Shown: in pieces, positions 19,239-28,258 of the stretch
Numbering within the stretch: the stretch's first letter is position 1
Layout of the letters: each line of letters begins with the position of its first letter
Source: Ideonella dechloratans
Lineage (GTDB): Bacteria > Pseudomonadota > Gammaproteobacteria > Burkholderiales > Burkholderiaceae_C
Direction of reading: 5' to 3'
NCBI RefSeq assembly: GCF_021049305.1
Contig: NZ_CP088081.1
Coordinates: 1,736,001 to 1,800,000 of the forward strand
DNA: 64,000 nucleotides
Position numbers and translations under genes: made by a program
Notes under the pieces: generated by a model
Seen by the model: the letters and a program-made list of their open reading frames with translations, nothing else
Databases searched by the model: none
What the model was told of the DNA's origin: nothing

Positions 19239-19258
19239 AAGCGAACGACCGTTCGCTT
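19239..19258. promoter_or_regulatory. palindromic operator upstream of the lipase-ompW pair
   Basis: AAGCGAAC, GACC, GTTCGCTT: perfect 8-bp arms with a 4-bp centre, ending 32 bp before the chosen ATG at 19291. The size and form fit a TetR-family site, but its sequence differs from the palindrome at 15804 and no regulator gene adjoins it. Confidence 0.6.
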
Positions 19259-19290
19259 TTGAAAACGCGATGAAATCGAAGGAGTCTTGG

Positions 19291-20721
19291 ATGCGTTTCC
19301 TGCGCCCATTGTCTTTGCTGCCGCTGACTGCGGCCCTTGTGTTGGCCGGTTGTGGTGGTGGCAGCGAGGATGCCCCGCCGGCTCGGGGAACCATCATGTC
19401 TGCGCTGGCGGATGCCCAGCTCAACCCCAACCAGACATGGCCCATCCCTGCGGCCCAGATCGACGCCGGAACCTCGGCGTCCGGCGTTCAGGCGCTGACC
19501 GGTGCTGCGACCTGTGATGTGCACATCGCCTACGTGCTGTACATGACGCGTGACCCGAAGGGTGAGGCGGCCACCGCCTCCACCGCGGTGTTCGTGCCTT
19601 CCGGCACCAACGCGGCCTGCACGGGCTCTCGGCCGGTGGTGCTGTATGCGCACGGCACGACGACCGAGAAGGCCTTCAACATGGCCGACATCGCCAACAA
19701 CCAGGAAGGCAGCCTGACCGCTGCCATGTTCGCCGCGCAAGGCTACATCGTCGTCGCACCGAACTACCTGGGGTACGACCTTTCCAGCCTGAGCTACCAC
19801 CCCTACCTGAATGCCGAAGCGCAGGCGGTGGACATGGTGGACGGGCTGCGCGCGGCCAAGAGCTATCTGACGGCGTCCGGTCTGGGCACGCCCTCGGCCC
19901 AGCTGTTCGTGACCGGCTATTCGGAAGGTGGCCATGTGGCCATGGCCACCCAGAAGGTGCTCGAGCGCGACTATGCGAGCGAGTTCACCGTGACGGCTGC
20001 CGCACCGATGTCCGGCCCGTACAACCTGACCCGCTTCGTCACGCAGATCCTGGCCAGCCCGGACTACTGCACCAGCCTGGGTTCCTCGGACCCCAACTGC
20101 GCGGTGAACGCCGGCGCCACGCTCTTCACCCCGCTGCTGCTGACCAGCTGGCAAAAGTCCTATGGTGATGTCTACAGCACGCCTGCGGATGCCTACCAGT
20201 CGGCTTATGCCGGCTTCATGGAGACCCTGCTGCCCAGCAACAGTTCGGTGAGCGATCTGATCGCCGCCGGCAAGCTGCCGGCTGACAGCACCTTCCGCAA
20301 GCTGTACGGCACCGGCGGCATGATCAACGACAGCTTCCGCACTGCTGCACTGACCAACGCCAATGGCGGCATGCTGGGCGCCGCGGCCACCAACAGCCTG
20401 CTGAACTGGACGCCCAAGGCTCCGATGGCCATGTGCTACAGCGCTGCGGATCCGACCGTCTTCGCCTACAACACGACCGACGCCCAGACCTACTTCGGGA
20501 CCAAGGGTGTGGCGGTGCCGGCGCTGGACCTGCGCGGCAATCCGGCCACCATCGCTGGCACGCTGGGTACTGCTGCCGCGACCCTGGCGGGCGCCTTCCA
20601 GGCGACCTACCCTGCCGCCTCCAGCACGGTGGGGACGCCGGGCACGGAGCAGGACCACGCCGACGCCGCACCGTTCTGCGCGGCCTTCGTCCGCGGCTAC
20701 TTCGCGAACTTCGCCCAGTGA
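19291..20721 (+). CDS. lipase-like alpha/beta-hydrolase lipoprotein
   Basis: A 476-residue lipoprotein: a signal peptide ends in the lipobox VLAGC (Cys20). An alpha/beta-hydrolase fold follows, with HGTT (oxyanion region), the nucleophile elbow GYSEGGH and a late QDHAD segment that could supply the His; this resembles secretory lipase/esterase families. Two ATGs are in frame. The one at 19291 is chosen because AAGGAG lies six bases before it and the signal peptide then starts MRFLRP; the ATG at 19270 has no ribosome site. It precedes ompW by 25 bp, probably in one operon controlled by the palindrome at 19239. Confidence 0.82.
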   Translation: MRFLRPLSLLPLTAALVLAGCGGGSEDAPPARGTIMSALADAQLNPNQTWPIPAAQIDAGTSASGVQALTGAATCDVHIAYVLYMTRDPKGEAATASTAVFVPSGTNAACTGSRPVVLYAHGTTTEKAFNMADIANNQEGSLTAAMFAAQGYIVVAPNYLGYDLSSLSYHPYLNAEAQAVDMVDGLRAAKSYLTASGLGTPSAQLFVTGYSEGGHVAMATQKVLERDYASEFTVTAAAPMSGPYNLTRFVTQILASPDYCTSLGSSDPNCAVNAGATLFTPLLLTSWQKSYGDVYSTPADAYQSAYAGFMETLLPSNSSVSDLIAAGKLPADSTFRKLYGTGGMINDSFRTAALTNANGGMLGAAATNSLLNWTPKAPMAMCYSAADPTVFAYNTTDAQTYFGTKGVAVPALDLRGNPATIAGTLGTAAATLAGAFQATYPAASSTVGTPGTEQDHADAAPFCAAFVRGYFANFAQ

Positions 20722-20746
20722 TCGGCCTTCAGCAAGGATGTTTTTC

Positions 20747-21505
20747 ATGAGCCACTTCGATAAGAAAACCTCGCAAGCCCTGCGTCTGGTGGCGGTGGCC
20801 GCCACCCTGGGTCTGGCGGGTCTGACCGTCCATGCCGAAGAAGAGTCCGCCCTGAAGGGCTGGAGCGTCTACCTGGGCGGCGCCTACATCCATGTCAACG
20901 TCGCCCCCAACCACTTCACCACGGACACCCCCACACCGGTGGACGTGGCGCAGGCGGAGCACGGCACCACGGCTGGTCTGGCCGTCGATGACAAGGCGAC
21001 CGTCGGCTTCGGCGTGGTGTACCGCTTCAACCCGAAGTGGAGCGCGGAGCTGGCCCTGGGCATTCCGCCCGAGCACAGCGTGACCGGCACGGACGCCATC
21101 CAGTCTTTCGGCCAGGTGGCGCTGGTCAAGCAGGCACCGCCCTCGGCGTTCCTGAACTACCACTTCGATGAAGTGCTGCCGGGCTTCTCGCCCTTTGTCG
21201 GCCTGGGTGTCAACTACACCAAGTTCACCCGTACCCGCAGCACCCAGGCTGGTGATGCGGCAGCAGGTGGCCCCACCAAGATCAAGCTGTCTCCTTCCTG
21301 GGGCCTGACCGGCCACGTGGGCGGCACCTATCAGATCGACAACCACTGGTCGGTGGTGGGCACGGTGGCCTATGCGGATGTGAAGAGCACGGTGACCAAC
21401 ACCACCGAAGCCAACGTTGGCGACGGTCCGATGACCGTGGTGCGCAAGGACAAGCTGAACTTCCGTCCCCTGGTCTACACCCTCTCGGTCGGTTACGCCT
21501 TCTGA
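20747..21505 (+). CDS. ompW: OmpW family outer-membrane protein
   Basis: A 252-residue small beta barrel. After a signal peptide (cut near residue 32, VHA-EE) come eight amphipathic strands with family features: GWSVYLGGAYIHVN, FNPKWSAELALGIP, PPSAFLNYHF, FSPFVGLGVNYT and the terminal YTLSVGYAF with C-terminal Phe. OmpW proteins admit small hydrophobic molecules. The ATG at 20747 has AAGGAT seven bases upstream; an ATG at 20738 overlaps that site. Pairing with a lipase suggests uptake of a hydrolysis product, which is inference. Confidence 0.9.
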   Translation: MSHFDKKTSQALRLVAVAATLGLAGLTVHAEEESALKGWSVYLGGAYIHVNVAPNHFTTDTPTPVDVAQAEHGTTAGLAVDDKATVGFGVVYRFNPKWSAELALGIPPEHSVTGTDAIQSFGQVALVKQAPPSAFLNYHFDEVLPGFSPFVGLGVNYTKFTRTRSTQAGDAAAGGPTKIKLSPSWGLTGHVGGTYQIDNHWSVVGTVAYADVKSTVTNTTEANVGDGPMTVVRKDKLNFRPLVYTLSVGYAF

Positions 21506-21607
21506 GCACCGACGACCGTCCTGCCGGCGGTGGGGTGACCCCTTGTCGGCAGGCATGGTCACGGGGCGTGCCATGCGGCATCATGTCGGGACGACACGAA
21601 GCGCCTC

Positions 21608-22513
21608 ATGAGCACGCCTTACCAAGTCCTTCTCCTCAGTCCGGGTTCCCCGGATCTGGCGACATCTCCCTTCGGTCCATTCGTGCTGCATGGTTGCCGC
21701 ACCCTGGACGAGGCGGCTGATGCCCTGCTGGCGCAAACCTACGATGCGGTGCTGCTCGACCTGCAGTCACCCGGCGGTGCCGCCGCACTGCTGAACTGGT
21801 CCGGCCTGGGACGTGCGTCGCTCGACAGCGCGTTGCTGGCGGTGCTGCAGGATCCGACGCCCGCCCACTGTGTGAAGCTGGTCCAACGCGGCGTCCGGGA
21901 CATCCTGTCTCCTGCAGATCTGCAGCCCGATGTGCTGGGGCGTTGTCTGCGCCTGGCCATCGAGCGCAAGCAGTTGGACGACACGGCACGCCGCGCCTAC
22001 AGCATCGATTTGTCCACCGGCCTGCCCAACAGGCAGCAATTGCAGGAGCACATGACGCACCTGCTGGCGCTGCGTGAGCGCGAGCCAGCCGCCATGGCCT
22101 TGATCGCCCTGCAACTGGAGGGCATGGCGGCGGTGGAAGCCTCGATGGGAGCCGAGGCCGCCAACGTGCTGCGTCGCAAGCTGGCGGTGCGCCTGCGGGC
22201 GTCGCTGCGCGCCAGTGATGTGGTGGCCTCGCTGGGAGGCGACCTGTTCTGCGTGCTGCTGGCCTGGATCGATGCCCAGGAGGACGCCGAGCGGGTGGCC
22301 CGCAAGCTGCTGCAGACGGTCAGCCAGCCCTATCTGGTGGCAGGGCAGACGCTGCCGCTGTCGGCGCGCCTGGGGGTGGCCCAGTACCCGGCCCATGGCA
22401 AAGAGGCCCGCGCTCTGCTGAGCCGGGCCCTGGGGCAGGTCTCGGGGGACGGCATCAGCCGCCAGCTCCGAGGGGCGGCGGCCAACGACGAAGTGCCGCC
22501 GGCCGCCGACTGA
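21608..22513 (+). CDS. receiver-like / degenerate GGDEF protein
   Basis: A 301-residue soluble protein. Residues about 5-115 resemble a response-regulator receiver, with Asp51 in DAVLLDL at the phosphorylation position, though the rest is weak. Residues about 130-285 form a GGDEF-like domain beginning DLSTGLPNRQQL; the signature is GGDLF at 210-214, lacking the catalytic Glu and the second acidic residue. Cyclase activity is therefore doubtful; GTP/c-di-GMP binding or a purely structural role are possible. The 102-bp gap upstream holds a weak hairpin (21520-21553) after ompW; no promoter is obvious. Confidence 0.75.
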   Translation: MSTPYQVLLLSPGSPDLATSPFGPFVLHGCRTLDEAADALLAQTYDAVLLDLQSPGGAAALLNWSGLGRASLDSALLAVLQDPTPAHCVKLVQRGVRDILSPADLQPDVLGRCLRLAIERKQLDDTARRAYSIDLSTGLPNRQQLQEHMTHLLALREREPAAMALIALQLEGMAAVEASMGAEAANVLRRKLAVRLRASLRASDVVASLGGDLFCVLLAWIDAQEDAERVARKLLQTVSQPYLVAGQTLPLSARLGVAQYPAHGKEARALLSRALGQVSGDGISRQLRGAAANDEVPPAAD

Positions 22514-22521
22514 TCAGCGCA

Positions 22522-24000
22522 TCACTTCTGGATGTCGCCCAGGCAGAGGTACTTGACCTCCACATAGTCTTCCATGCCCTGGTGGGCGCCTTCGCGGCCC
22601 AGGCCGGACTGCTTGATGCCGCCGAACGGCACCTCTGCGGTGGAGATCAGGCCGGTGTTGATGCCCACCATGCCGTACTCCAGCGCCTCGCCCACACGGA
22701 AGATGCGGCCGATGTCGCGGCTGTAGAAGTAGCTGGCCAGACCGAACTCGGTCGCATTGGCCAACTCCACCACCTCGGCCTCGTCCTTGAAGCGGAAGAT
22801 CGGGGCCACCGGGCCGAAGGTCTCTTCCTTGGCGCACAGCATGTCGCCGGTCACATTGGCCAGCACGGTCGGGGTGTAGAAGCGGTCGCCCAGGCGCTCG
22901 CCGCCGGCCACCAGGGTGGCGCCCTTGTCCAGGGCGTCGGCCACGTGGCGCTCCACCTTGGCCACGGCGGCATCGTCGATCAGCGGGCCCTGGGTCACGC
23001 CGGCCTCGAAGCCGCTGCCGGTCTTCATCGCGCGGGCCTTTTCGGCCAGCTTCTCGACGAAGGTGTCGTACACGGCGTCCTGCACATAGAAGCGGTTGGC
23101 ACACACGCAGGTCTGGCCGGCGTTGCGGTACTTGCTGACCATCGCGCCTTCCACGGCGCTGTCCAGGTCGGCGTCGTCGAACACGATGAAGGGGGCGTTG
23201 CCGCCCAGCTCCAACGAGACCTTCTTGACCGTCGAGGCGCACTGGGCCGCCAGGATGCGGCCGACCTCGGTGGAGCCGGTGAAGGACAGGTGGCGCACCA
23301 CATCGGAGCTGCACAGCACCTTGCCGATCTCGATCGAGTTGGCGCCGTCGGCGGTCAGGATGTTCAGCACGCCTGCGGGCATGCCGGCGCGCTGGGCCAG
23401 TTCGGCCACCGCCAGGGCGGACAGCGGGGTCTGCTCGGCCGGTTTGATGACCACCGGGCAGCCCGCCGCCAGGGCCGGGGCCACTTTGCGGGTGATCATC
23501 GCGATCGGGAAGTTCCAGGGCGTGATGGCCGCGCAGACACCGATGGGCTGCTTGATGACCAGGTAGCGCTTGTTGTTGTCGGTGGTCGGGATGGTCTCGC
23601 CATAGACGCGCTTGCCTTCCTCGGCAAACCATTCCAGGAAGCTGGCGCCATAGCCCACTTCGCCCTTGGCCTCGGCCAGCGGCTTGCCTTGCTCGGCGGT
23701 CATCAGCCGGGCCAGGTCATCGGCGTTGGCCTGCATCAGCTGGAACCACTTCATCAGGATCGTGGCGCGTTCCTTGGCGGTCTTGGCGCGCCAGATCGGC
23801 CAGGCCTTGTTGGCGGCCACGATGGCGTGGTGGGCCGATTCCGGGCCATGGTTGGCCACGTCGGCCAGCTTCTGCCCGGTGGCCGGGTCGGTGACCTCGA
23901 AGCGGCTGTTGGCGCCGACCCATTCGCCGTTGATCAGCGCGTCGGTCTTCAGCAGGCTGGGGTCCTTCAGCAGGGCCAGCGGGGAGGTGGACGAATCCAT
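22522..24000 (-). CDS. gabD: succinate-semialdehyde dehydrogenase
   Basis: Oxidises succinic semialdehyde to succinate with NAD(P)+. The 492-residue aldehyde dehydrogenase has the NAD-binding PWNFPIAM segment, the catalytic Glu in LELGGNAPF (near 262) and the catalytic Cys in GQTCVCANR (near 297), where CVC also provides the redox-switch Cys pair of GabD enzymes. The ATG at 24000 has AGGAG eight bases upstream. It is the last gene of the gabT-ABC-gbuA-gabD operon; the product enters the TCA cycle. Confidence 0.93.
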   Translation of the reverse strand: MDSSTSPLALLKDPSLLKTDALINGEWVGANSRFEVTDPATGQKLADVANHGPESAHHAIVAANKAWPIWRAKTAKERATILMKWFQLMQANADDLARLMTAEQGKPLAEAKGEVGYGASFLEWFAEEGKRVYGETIPTTDNNKRYLVIKQPIGVCAAITPWNFPIAMITRKVAPALAAGCPVVIKPAEQTPLSALAVAELAQRAGMPAGVLNILTADGANSIEIGKVLCSSDVVRHLSFTGSTEVGRILAAQCASTVKKVSLELGGNAPFIVFDDADLDSAVEGAMVSKYRNAGQTCVCANRFYVQDAVYDTFVEKLAEKARAMKTGSGFEAGVTQGPLIDDAAVAKVERHVADALDKGATLVAGGERLGDRFYTPTVLANVTGDMLCAKEETFGPVAPIFRFKDEAEVVELANATEFGLASYFYSRDIGRIFRVGEALEYGMVGINTGLISTAEVPFGGIKQSGLGREGAHQGMEDYVEVKYLCLGDIQK

Positions 24001-24018
24001 GACAGTCTCCTGAACATT

Positions 24019-24038
24019 GCTCCCGCAAAGGCGGGAGC
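24019..24038. other. perfect hairpin between gbuA and gabD
   Basis: GCTCCCGC, AAAG, GCGGGAGC: an 8-bp perfect stem with a 4-nt loop in the 76-bp gap, 18 bp before the gabD start on the minus strand. No T run follows, so mRNA processing or partial attenuation is more likely than full termination. Confidence 0.5.
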
Positions 24039-24076
24039 GGTTGAAACCACACTCTATCGCGGGGCGGACGCCCCTT

Positions 24077-25030
24077 TCAGCGGTAGGCCACGCCGGGCAG
24101 CACGCACAGCATCTCGTACAGCAGGTTGGCGCCCAGCAGGGCGGTGTTGCCGGTCGGGTCGTAGGGCGGGGCCACCTCGACCAGATCGGCACCCACCAGA
24201 TTCAGGCCACGGCAGCCCCGGATGATCTCCAGCGCCTGCGGAACGCTCAGGCCGCCGATCTCCGGCGTGCCGGTGCCGCCGGCATAGGCCGGGTCGATGC
24301 CGTCGATGTCGAAACTGAGGTAGCAGGGGGTGTCGCCGATGGCGGCGCGCACCCGGGCCATCAGCGGCGCAAGCGACTGGTACCAGACCTCGTGCGCCGG
24401 CACCACGGTGAAGCCCTGCTGACGCGGCCAGTCGAAGTCGTCGGCCGCGTAGCCCGTGCCCCGCAGGCCGATCTGCCAGACCTTGTCCCCCTGCAGCAAG
24501 CCTTCCTCCACCGCTCGGCGGAAGGGCGTGCCGTGGGCGATGCGCTCGCCGAACATGGTGTCGTTGACATCGGCATGGGCGTCCACATGCACCAGGGCCA
24601 CCGGGTCATGGCGCTCGGCGACGGCGCGCAGGATGGGCAGGGCGATGGTGTGGTCGCCGCCCAGCGTCAGCGGCACGCAGCCGGCGGCCAGCACCGGACG
24701 GTAGAAGCCGGTGATGAGCTCGACCGATTTTTCCAGAGAGTAGGTGTTGACCGGCACGTCCCCCAGGTCGGCCACCTGCAGGGTGTCGAAGGGGGCCGCG
24801 CCGGTGGCCATGTTGTAGGGCCGCAGCAGGGCCGATTCGGCGCGGATCTGCCGCGGGCCCATGCGGGCACCGGACCGGTTGGAGGTGCCTATGTCCAGCG
24901 GCACGCCGATGAAGGCGGCGTCCAGGCCCGCCGGGCTGTCCACCACCGGCAGCCGCATCATGCTGGCCAGGCCGCCAAAGCGCGGCATGGCATTGCCGCC
25001 CAGGGGCTGGTGATGGACACGGTCGCTCAT
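24077..25030 (-). CDS. gbuA: ureohydrolase, probably guanidinobutyrase
   Basis: A 317-residue arginase-superfamily enzyme with the dimanganese motifs GGDHT (124-128), DAHAD (150-154) and SFDIDGIDPA (239-248), followed by GTGTPE. It would hydrolyse 4-guanidinobutyrate to GABA and urea. The usual automatic label would be agmatinase, but the segment FGERIAHGTPFRRA and the C-terminus LLGANLLYEMLCVLPGV recall pseudomonad guanidinobutyrases, and the operon has gabT and gabD but no putrescine gene. The ATG at 25030 is preferred to a GTG at 25036. It is 7 bp downstream of the permease. Confidence 0.75.
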   Translation of the reverse strand: MSDRVHHQPLGGNAMPRFGGLASMMRLPVVDSPAGLDAAFIGVPLDIGTSNRSGARMGPRQIRAESALLRPYNMATGAAPFDTLQVADLGDVPVNTYSLEKSVELITGFYRPVLAAGCVPLTLGGDHTIALPILRAVAERHDPVALVHVDAHADVNDTMFGERIAHGTPFRRAVEEGLLQGDKVWQIGLRGTGYAADDFDWPRQQGFTVVPAHEVWYQSLAPLMARVRAAIGDTPCYLSFDIDGIDPAYAGGTGTPEIGGLSVPQALEIIRGCRGLNLVGADLVEVAPPYDPTGNTALLGANLLYEMLCVLPGVAYR

Positions 25031-25037
25031 GGGCACT

Positions 25038-25868
25038 TCAGCGGCGGCGGCCCCGGATCCATTCCAGCACCAGCATCAGGCCGGTGGTGAAGATGATCAG
25101 CAGCGTGGCCACGGCGGCGATGGTCGGGTTGATGTTCTCGCGGATGCCGGTGAACATCTGGCGTGGCAGCGTCACCTGGTCCGGCCCGGCGATGAACAGC
25201 GTCACCACCACCTCGTCGAAGGAAGTGGCAAAGGCGAACAGCGCACCGGAGATCACGCCCGGCGCGATCACCGGCAGCGTCACGCGGAAGAAGGTCTGCA
25301 CCGGACCCGCGCCCAGGCTCAGCGAGGCTCGCACCAGGTTGTGGTTGAAGCCCTGCAGCGTGGCCAGCACGGTGGTCACCACGAAGGGGGCCCCCAAGGC
25401 GGCATGGACGATGATCAGGCCGGTGTATGTGTCTGCCAGGCCCAGGCGGGCGAAGAACAGGTAGCAGGCCACGCCCACCACCACGATGGGCACCACCATC
25501 GGAGCGATCAGCACGCTCATCAGCAGGCCCTTGCCCGGGAAGTTGACGCGCGCCAGCCCCACGGCCGTCAGCGTGCCGAGCACCGTGGCCAGCACCGTGG
25601 CGGTGGGGGCCACGATGAAGGAGTTCTTGGCCGCGCGTCCCCAGTCCTCGGAAGTGAAGAGGTTCTGGTACCACTCCAGCGACCAGCCGGGCATCGGGTA
25701 GGCCAGGAAGGAACTGGCCGAGAAGGACAGCGGCATGATGACCAGGATGGGCAGCAGCAGGTACAGCAGCACGCCCAGGCCGAAGAGCCGCAGCAGCCAC
25801 CAGCCCGCCTTGTCCAGTGGCGTGGCATAGGCCGGAAACTGGGGACGCAGGAAAGAGAAGAAGCTCAT
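25038..25868 (-). CDS. ABC transporter permease, PotC type
   Basis: A 276-residue inner-membrane permease of the spermidine/putrescine-type class. About six hydrophobic segments are visible, and the EAA loop for ATPase contact is the region RASLSLGAGPVQTFFRVTLP. With the neighbouring PotB-type permease it forms the membrane channel of the importer. It starts 4 bp after the PotB-type gene and ends 7 bp before gbuA, so coupled expression is likely. Confidence 0.9.
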   Translation of the reverse strand: MSFFSFLRPQFPAYATPLDKAGWWLLRLFGLGVLLYLLLPILVIMPLSFSASSFLAYPMPGWSLEWYQNLFTSEDWGRAAKNSFIVAPTATVLATVLGTLTAVGLARVNFPGKGLLMSVLIAPMVVPIVVVGVACYLFFARLGLADTYTGLIIVHAALGAPFVVTTVLATLQGFNHNLVRASLSLGAGPVQTFFRVTLPVIAPGVISGALFAFATSFDEVVVTLFIAGPDQVTLPRQMFTGIRENINPTIAAVATLLIIFTTGLMLVLEWIRGRRR

Positions 25869-25872
25869 CGGT

Positions 25873-27135
25873 TCACCCCAGGCTCAGTTCGGACTTCACC
25901 ACGCGGCGGTAGAGACCGTAGAGCACCAGCGTGGCGGCCAGCAGAATGGCCCCCAGTGCGCAGGCCATGCCCCAGTTGATGTCCACGTTGGTGTACTGGG
26001 CGATGTAGTAGCTCAGCATCTGGTCGTCCGCGCCGCCCAGCAGGGCAGGCGTCACGTAGTAGCCGATGGACAGGATGAAGACCAGCAGACCGCCCGCGCC
26101 CACGCCCGGCCAGGTTTGCGGCACGTAGACGCGGAAGAAGGCCGCCAGCGGCGAGCTGCCCAGCGACACCGCGGCGCGCTGGTAGGTGCCGGGCACCGAC
26201 TTCATCACGCTGTACAGCGGCAGGATCATGAAGGGCAGCAGGATGTGCACCATGGCGATGATCACGCCGGTGCGGTTGAACAGCAGAGCCAGCGGCTCGT
26301 GGATCGCGCCGATGCCCATCAGGGCACTGTTCACCAGACCCTCGCGCTGCAGCAGCACGATCCAGGCGGCCACCCGCACCAGGATGGAGGTCCAGAAGGG
26401 CACCAGCACCAGGATCATCAGCACATTGGCCTGGCGCGCCGTCAGCGTGGAGAGCCAGTAGGCCAGCGGATAACCCAGCGCCAGGCACCAGAGGGTCACC
26501 ACTGCGCTGATCTCGAAGGTGCGCAGCAGGATGCTGAAGAAGACCCGCTGGTCAGGCGCCACCCGCTCGATGCCACCTTCGGGCTTGCGGTGCAGGTCCA
26601 CCGAGGTCAGCAGGTAGTCGGGGGTCCAGCGCGAGGCGCTCTTCGCAATCGCCTGCCAGTAGGGCAGCTCGCCCCAGCGGGGGTCCAGGGCCAGCATCCG
26701 GTCCTTGACGGCATCCGGGCTCAGCTTGTCACCCAGCGGCAGGGCACGGTAGGTGCCCATGATCAGCGAGCGCGAACCGGGCAGCTCGGTGTTGAGGCGG
26801 CGGGCCACCGCGCCAGCGTCGGATCCATCGCTCAGATGGCCCAGGTCATCGACCAGGGCGGCGTAGGCGGCCGAAGGGGGCGTGCTGTGGCGGTCCCAGC
26901 CGGACAGGGCCTGGCCGGTGCGCGGCAGGGCGTCCGCCACCTCCGGGTTCTCGATGGCGCGCACCAGCAGGGCGCCGATGGGCACCAGCAGCGTCACCAG
27001 CAGAAAGAGCAGCAGCGGCAAGGTGAGCGCGATGGCCGTCATGCGGCGACGCCGCTCCGAACGGGCCAGGGCGCGTGTCAACGCGTTCGAGCCCGCGGCC
27101 GGGGCCGGGGCGGTGGTCGTGGCAGCGACGGTCAT
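25873..27135 (-). CDS. ABC transporter permease, PotB type, with long periplasmic insert
   Basis: A 420-residue permease, much longer than PotB (about 275-300). After the first membrane helix (about 35-57) there is a hydrophilic stretch of some 140 residues (about 60-205) before the next helix, rich in charged residues and probably periplasmic. The remaining helices and the EAA loop (RAAVSLGSSPLAAFFRVYVP) are normal. Such long versions occur in Burkholderiales polyamine-type systems; the insert may contact the binding protein, which is inference. Confidence 0.88.
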   Translation of the reverse strand: MTVAATTTAPAPAAGSNALTRALARSERRRRMTAIALTLPLLLFLLVTLLVPIGALLVRAIENPEVADALPRTGQALSGWDRHSTPPSAAYAALVDDLGHLSDGSDAGAVARRLNTELPGSRSLIMGTYRALPLGDKLSPDAVKDRMLALDPRWGELPYWQAIAKSASRWTPDYLLTSVDLHRKPEGGIERVAPDQRVFFSILLRTFEISAVVTLWCLALGYPLAYWLSTLTARQANVLMILVLVPFWTSILVRVAAWIVLLQREGLVNSALMGIGAIHEPLALLFNRTGVIIAMVHILLPFMILPLYSVMKSVPGTYQRAAVSLGSSPLAAFFRVYVPQTWPGVGAGGLLVFILSIGYYVTPALLGGADDQMLSYYIAQYTNVDINWGMACALGAILLAATLVLYGLYRRVVKSELSLG

Positions 27136-27158
27136 CGTGGGCTCACCTCAGTGCCGGC

Positions 27159-28190
27159 TTATTGCGCTGCCCAGGAGGCGAAGCGCTTTTCCAGGGCCTC
27201 GCCCTGGTCCGCCCAGAAGCCGATGTCGAACTTCAGCGAATCCTTGGCGTTGGCCGGCGAGGTGGGCAGCAGGGCCAGCACCTTGGCGTCCAGCTTGGAC
27301 AGGGCCTTGTTGTTCGTCGGGCCGTAGGAGATGTTGCGCGCGTACTCGGCCTGGGCATCCGGCGAGGCGGCCAGGGCGATGTACTTCATGGCCAGGTCCT
27401 TGTTGGGCGAGCCCTTCGGAATCACCCAGTAGTCCAGGTCGTAGATGCCGCCGGTCCAGGTGATCTTCAGGTTCTTGCCTTCGCGCTGGGCGGCGTCGAT
27501 GCGGCCGTTGAAGGCCGTGGCCATGACCACGTCACCCGCGACCAGGAACTGCGGCGGCTGGGCGCCGGCTTCCCACCACTGGATGTTGGCCTTGAGCTCG
27601 CTCATCTTCTTGAAGGCGCGGTCGGCACCTTCCTTGGTGGCCAGCACCTTGTAGACATCCGCCGGCTTCACGCCATCGGCCATCAGCGCGAATTCCAGGT
27701 TGTAGCGCGCGCCCTTGCGCATGGCGCGCTTGCCGGGGAACTTCTTCACATCCCAGAAATCGGCCCAGGTCTTCGGAGCGGTCTTGAGCTTGTCGCCGTC
27801 ATAGGCCATCACCGTGGACCACACGAAAGCGCCGACGGCGCACTCGCTCACCGCGGCCGGGATGAAGTCGGCCTTGTGCCCGACCTTGCTCCAGTCCATC
27901 TTCTCGAACAGGCCCTCGTCGCAACCGCGGGCGGCGTCCGGGCTCTCCACCTCGACCACGTCCCAGGAGACCTTCTTGGTCTCGACCATGGCCTTGATCT
28001 TGGCCTGCTCGCCGTTGTATTCGACCGAGACGATCTTCGTGCCCGTGGTCTTCTCGAAGGGCTCGACATAGGCCTTCTTCTGGGCCGCGCCGTTGGCACC
28101 ACCAAAGTTCACCACGGTCAGCTGGCTTTCGGCCATGGCCGGCAGGGCGGCGAGGAGGGCGGCCGCAAGGGCCACGGAAGTCTTCAACAT
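27159..28190 (-). CDS. periplasmic substrate-binding protein, PotD/PotF type
   Basis: A 343-residue binding protein with a signal peptide (cut after PAMA, about residue 20). LTVVNFGGANGAAQKKAYVEP begins the mature fold as in polyamine/GABA-type receptors, and GGIYDLDYWVIPKG is in the second lobe. Two ATGs compete: 28196 lies only two bases after AGGAG, while 28190 has eight-base spacing and is chosen. It should capture the guanidino or amino acid substrate for the adjacent permeases; the ligand cannot be read from sequence. Confidence 0.88.
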   Translation of the reverse strand: MLKTSVALAAALLAALPAMAESQLTVVNFGGANGAAQKKAYVEPFEKTTGTKIVSVEYNGEQAKIKAMVETKKVSWDVVEVESPDAARGCDEGLFEKMDWSKVGHKADFIPAAVSECAVGAFVWSTVMAYDGDKLKTAPKTWADFWDVKKFPGKRAMRKGARYNLEFALMADGVKPADVYKVLATKEGADRAFKKMSELKANIQWWEAGAQPPQFLVAGDVVMATAFNGRIDAAQREGKNLKITWTGGIYDLDYWVIPKGSPNKDLAMKYIALAASPDAQAEYARNISYGPTNNKALSKLDAKVLALLPTSPANAKDSLKFDIGFWADQGEALEKRFASWAAQ

Positions 28191-28258
28191 ACGCATGTCT
28201 CCTGAGAGGAGGGTTGGGGAACTCAGCAGGTAAGGTGGAGCGGAGAGTTCGTTTCTTC

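Noticed and set aside
21520..21553. Terminator after ompW
   Set aside because: CCTGCCG/CGGCAGG can pair, but the loop is long and no T run follows, so it is mentioned only as a weak hairpin.
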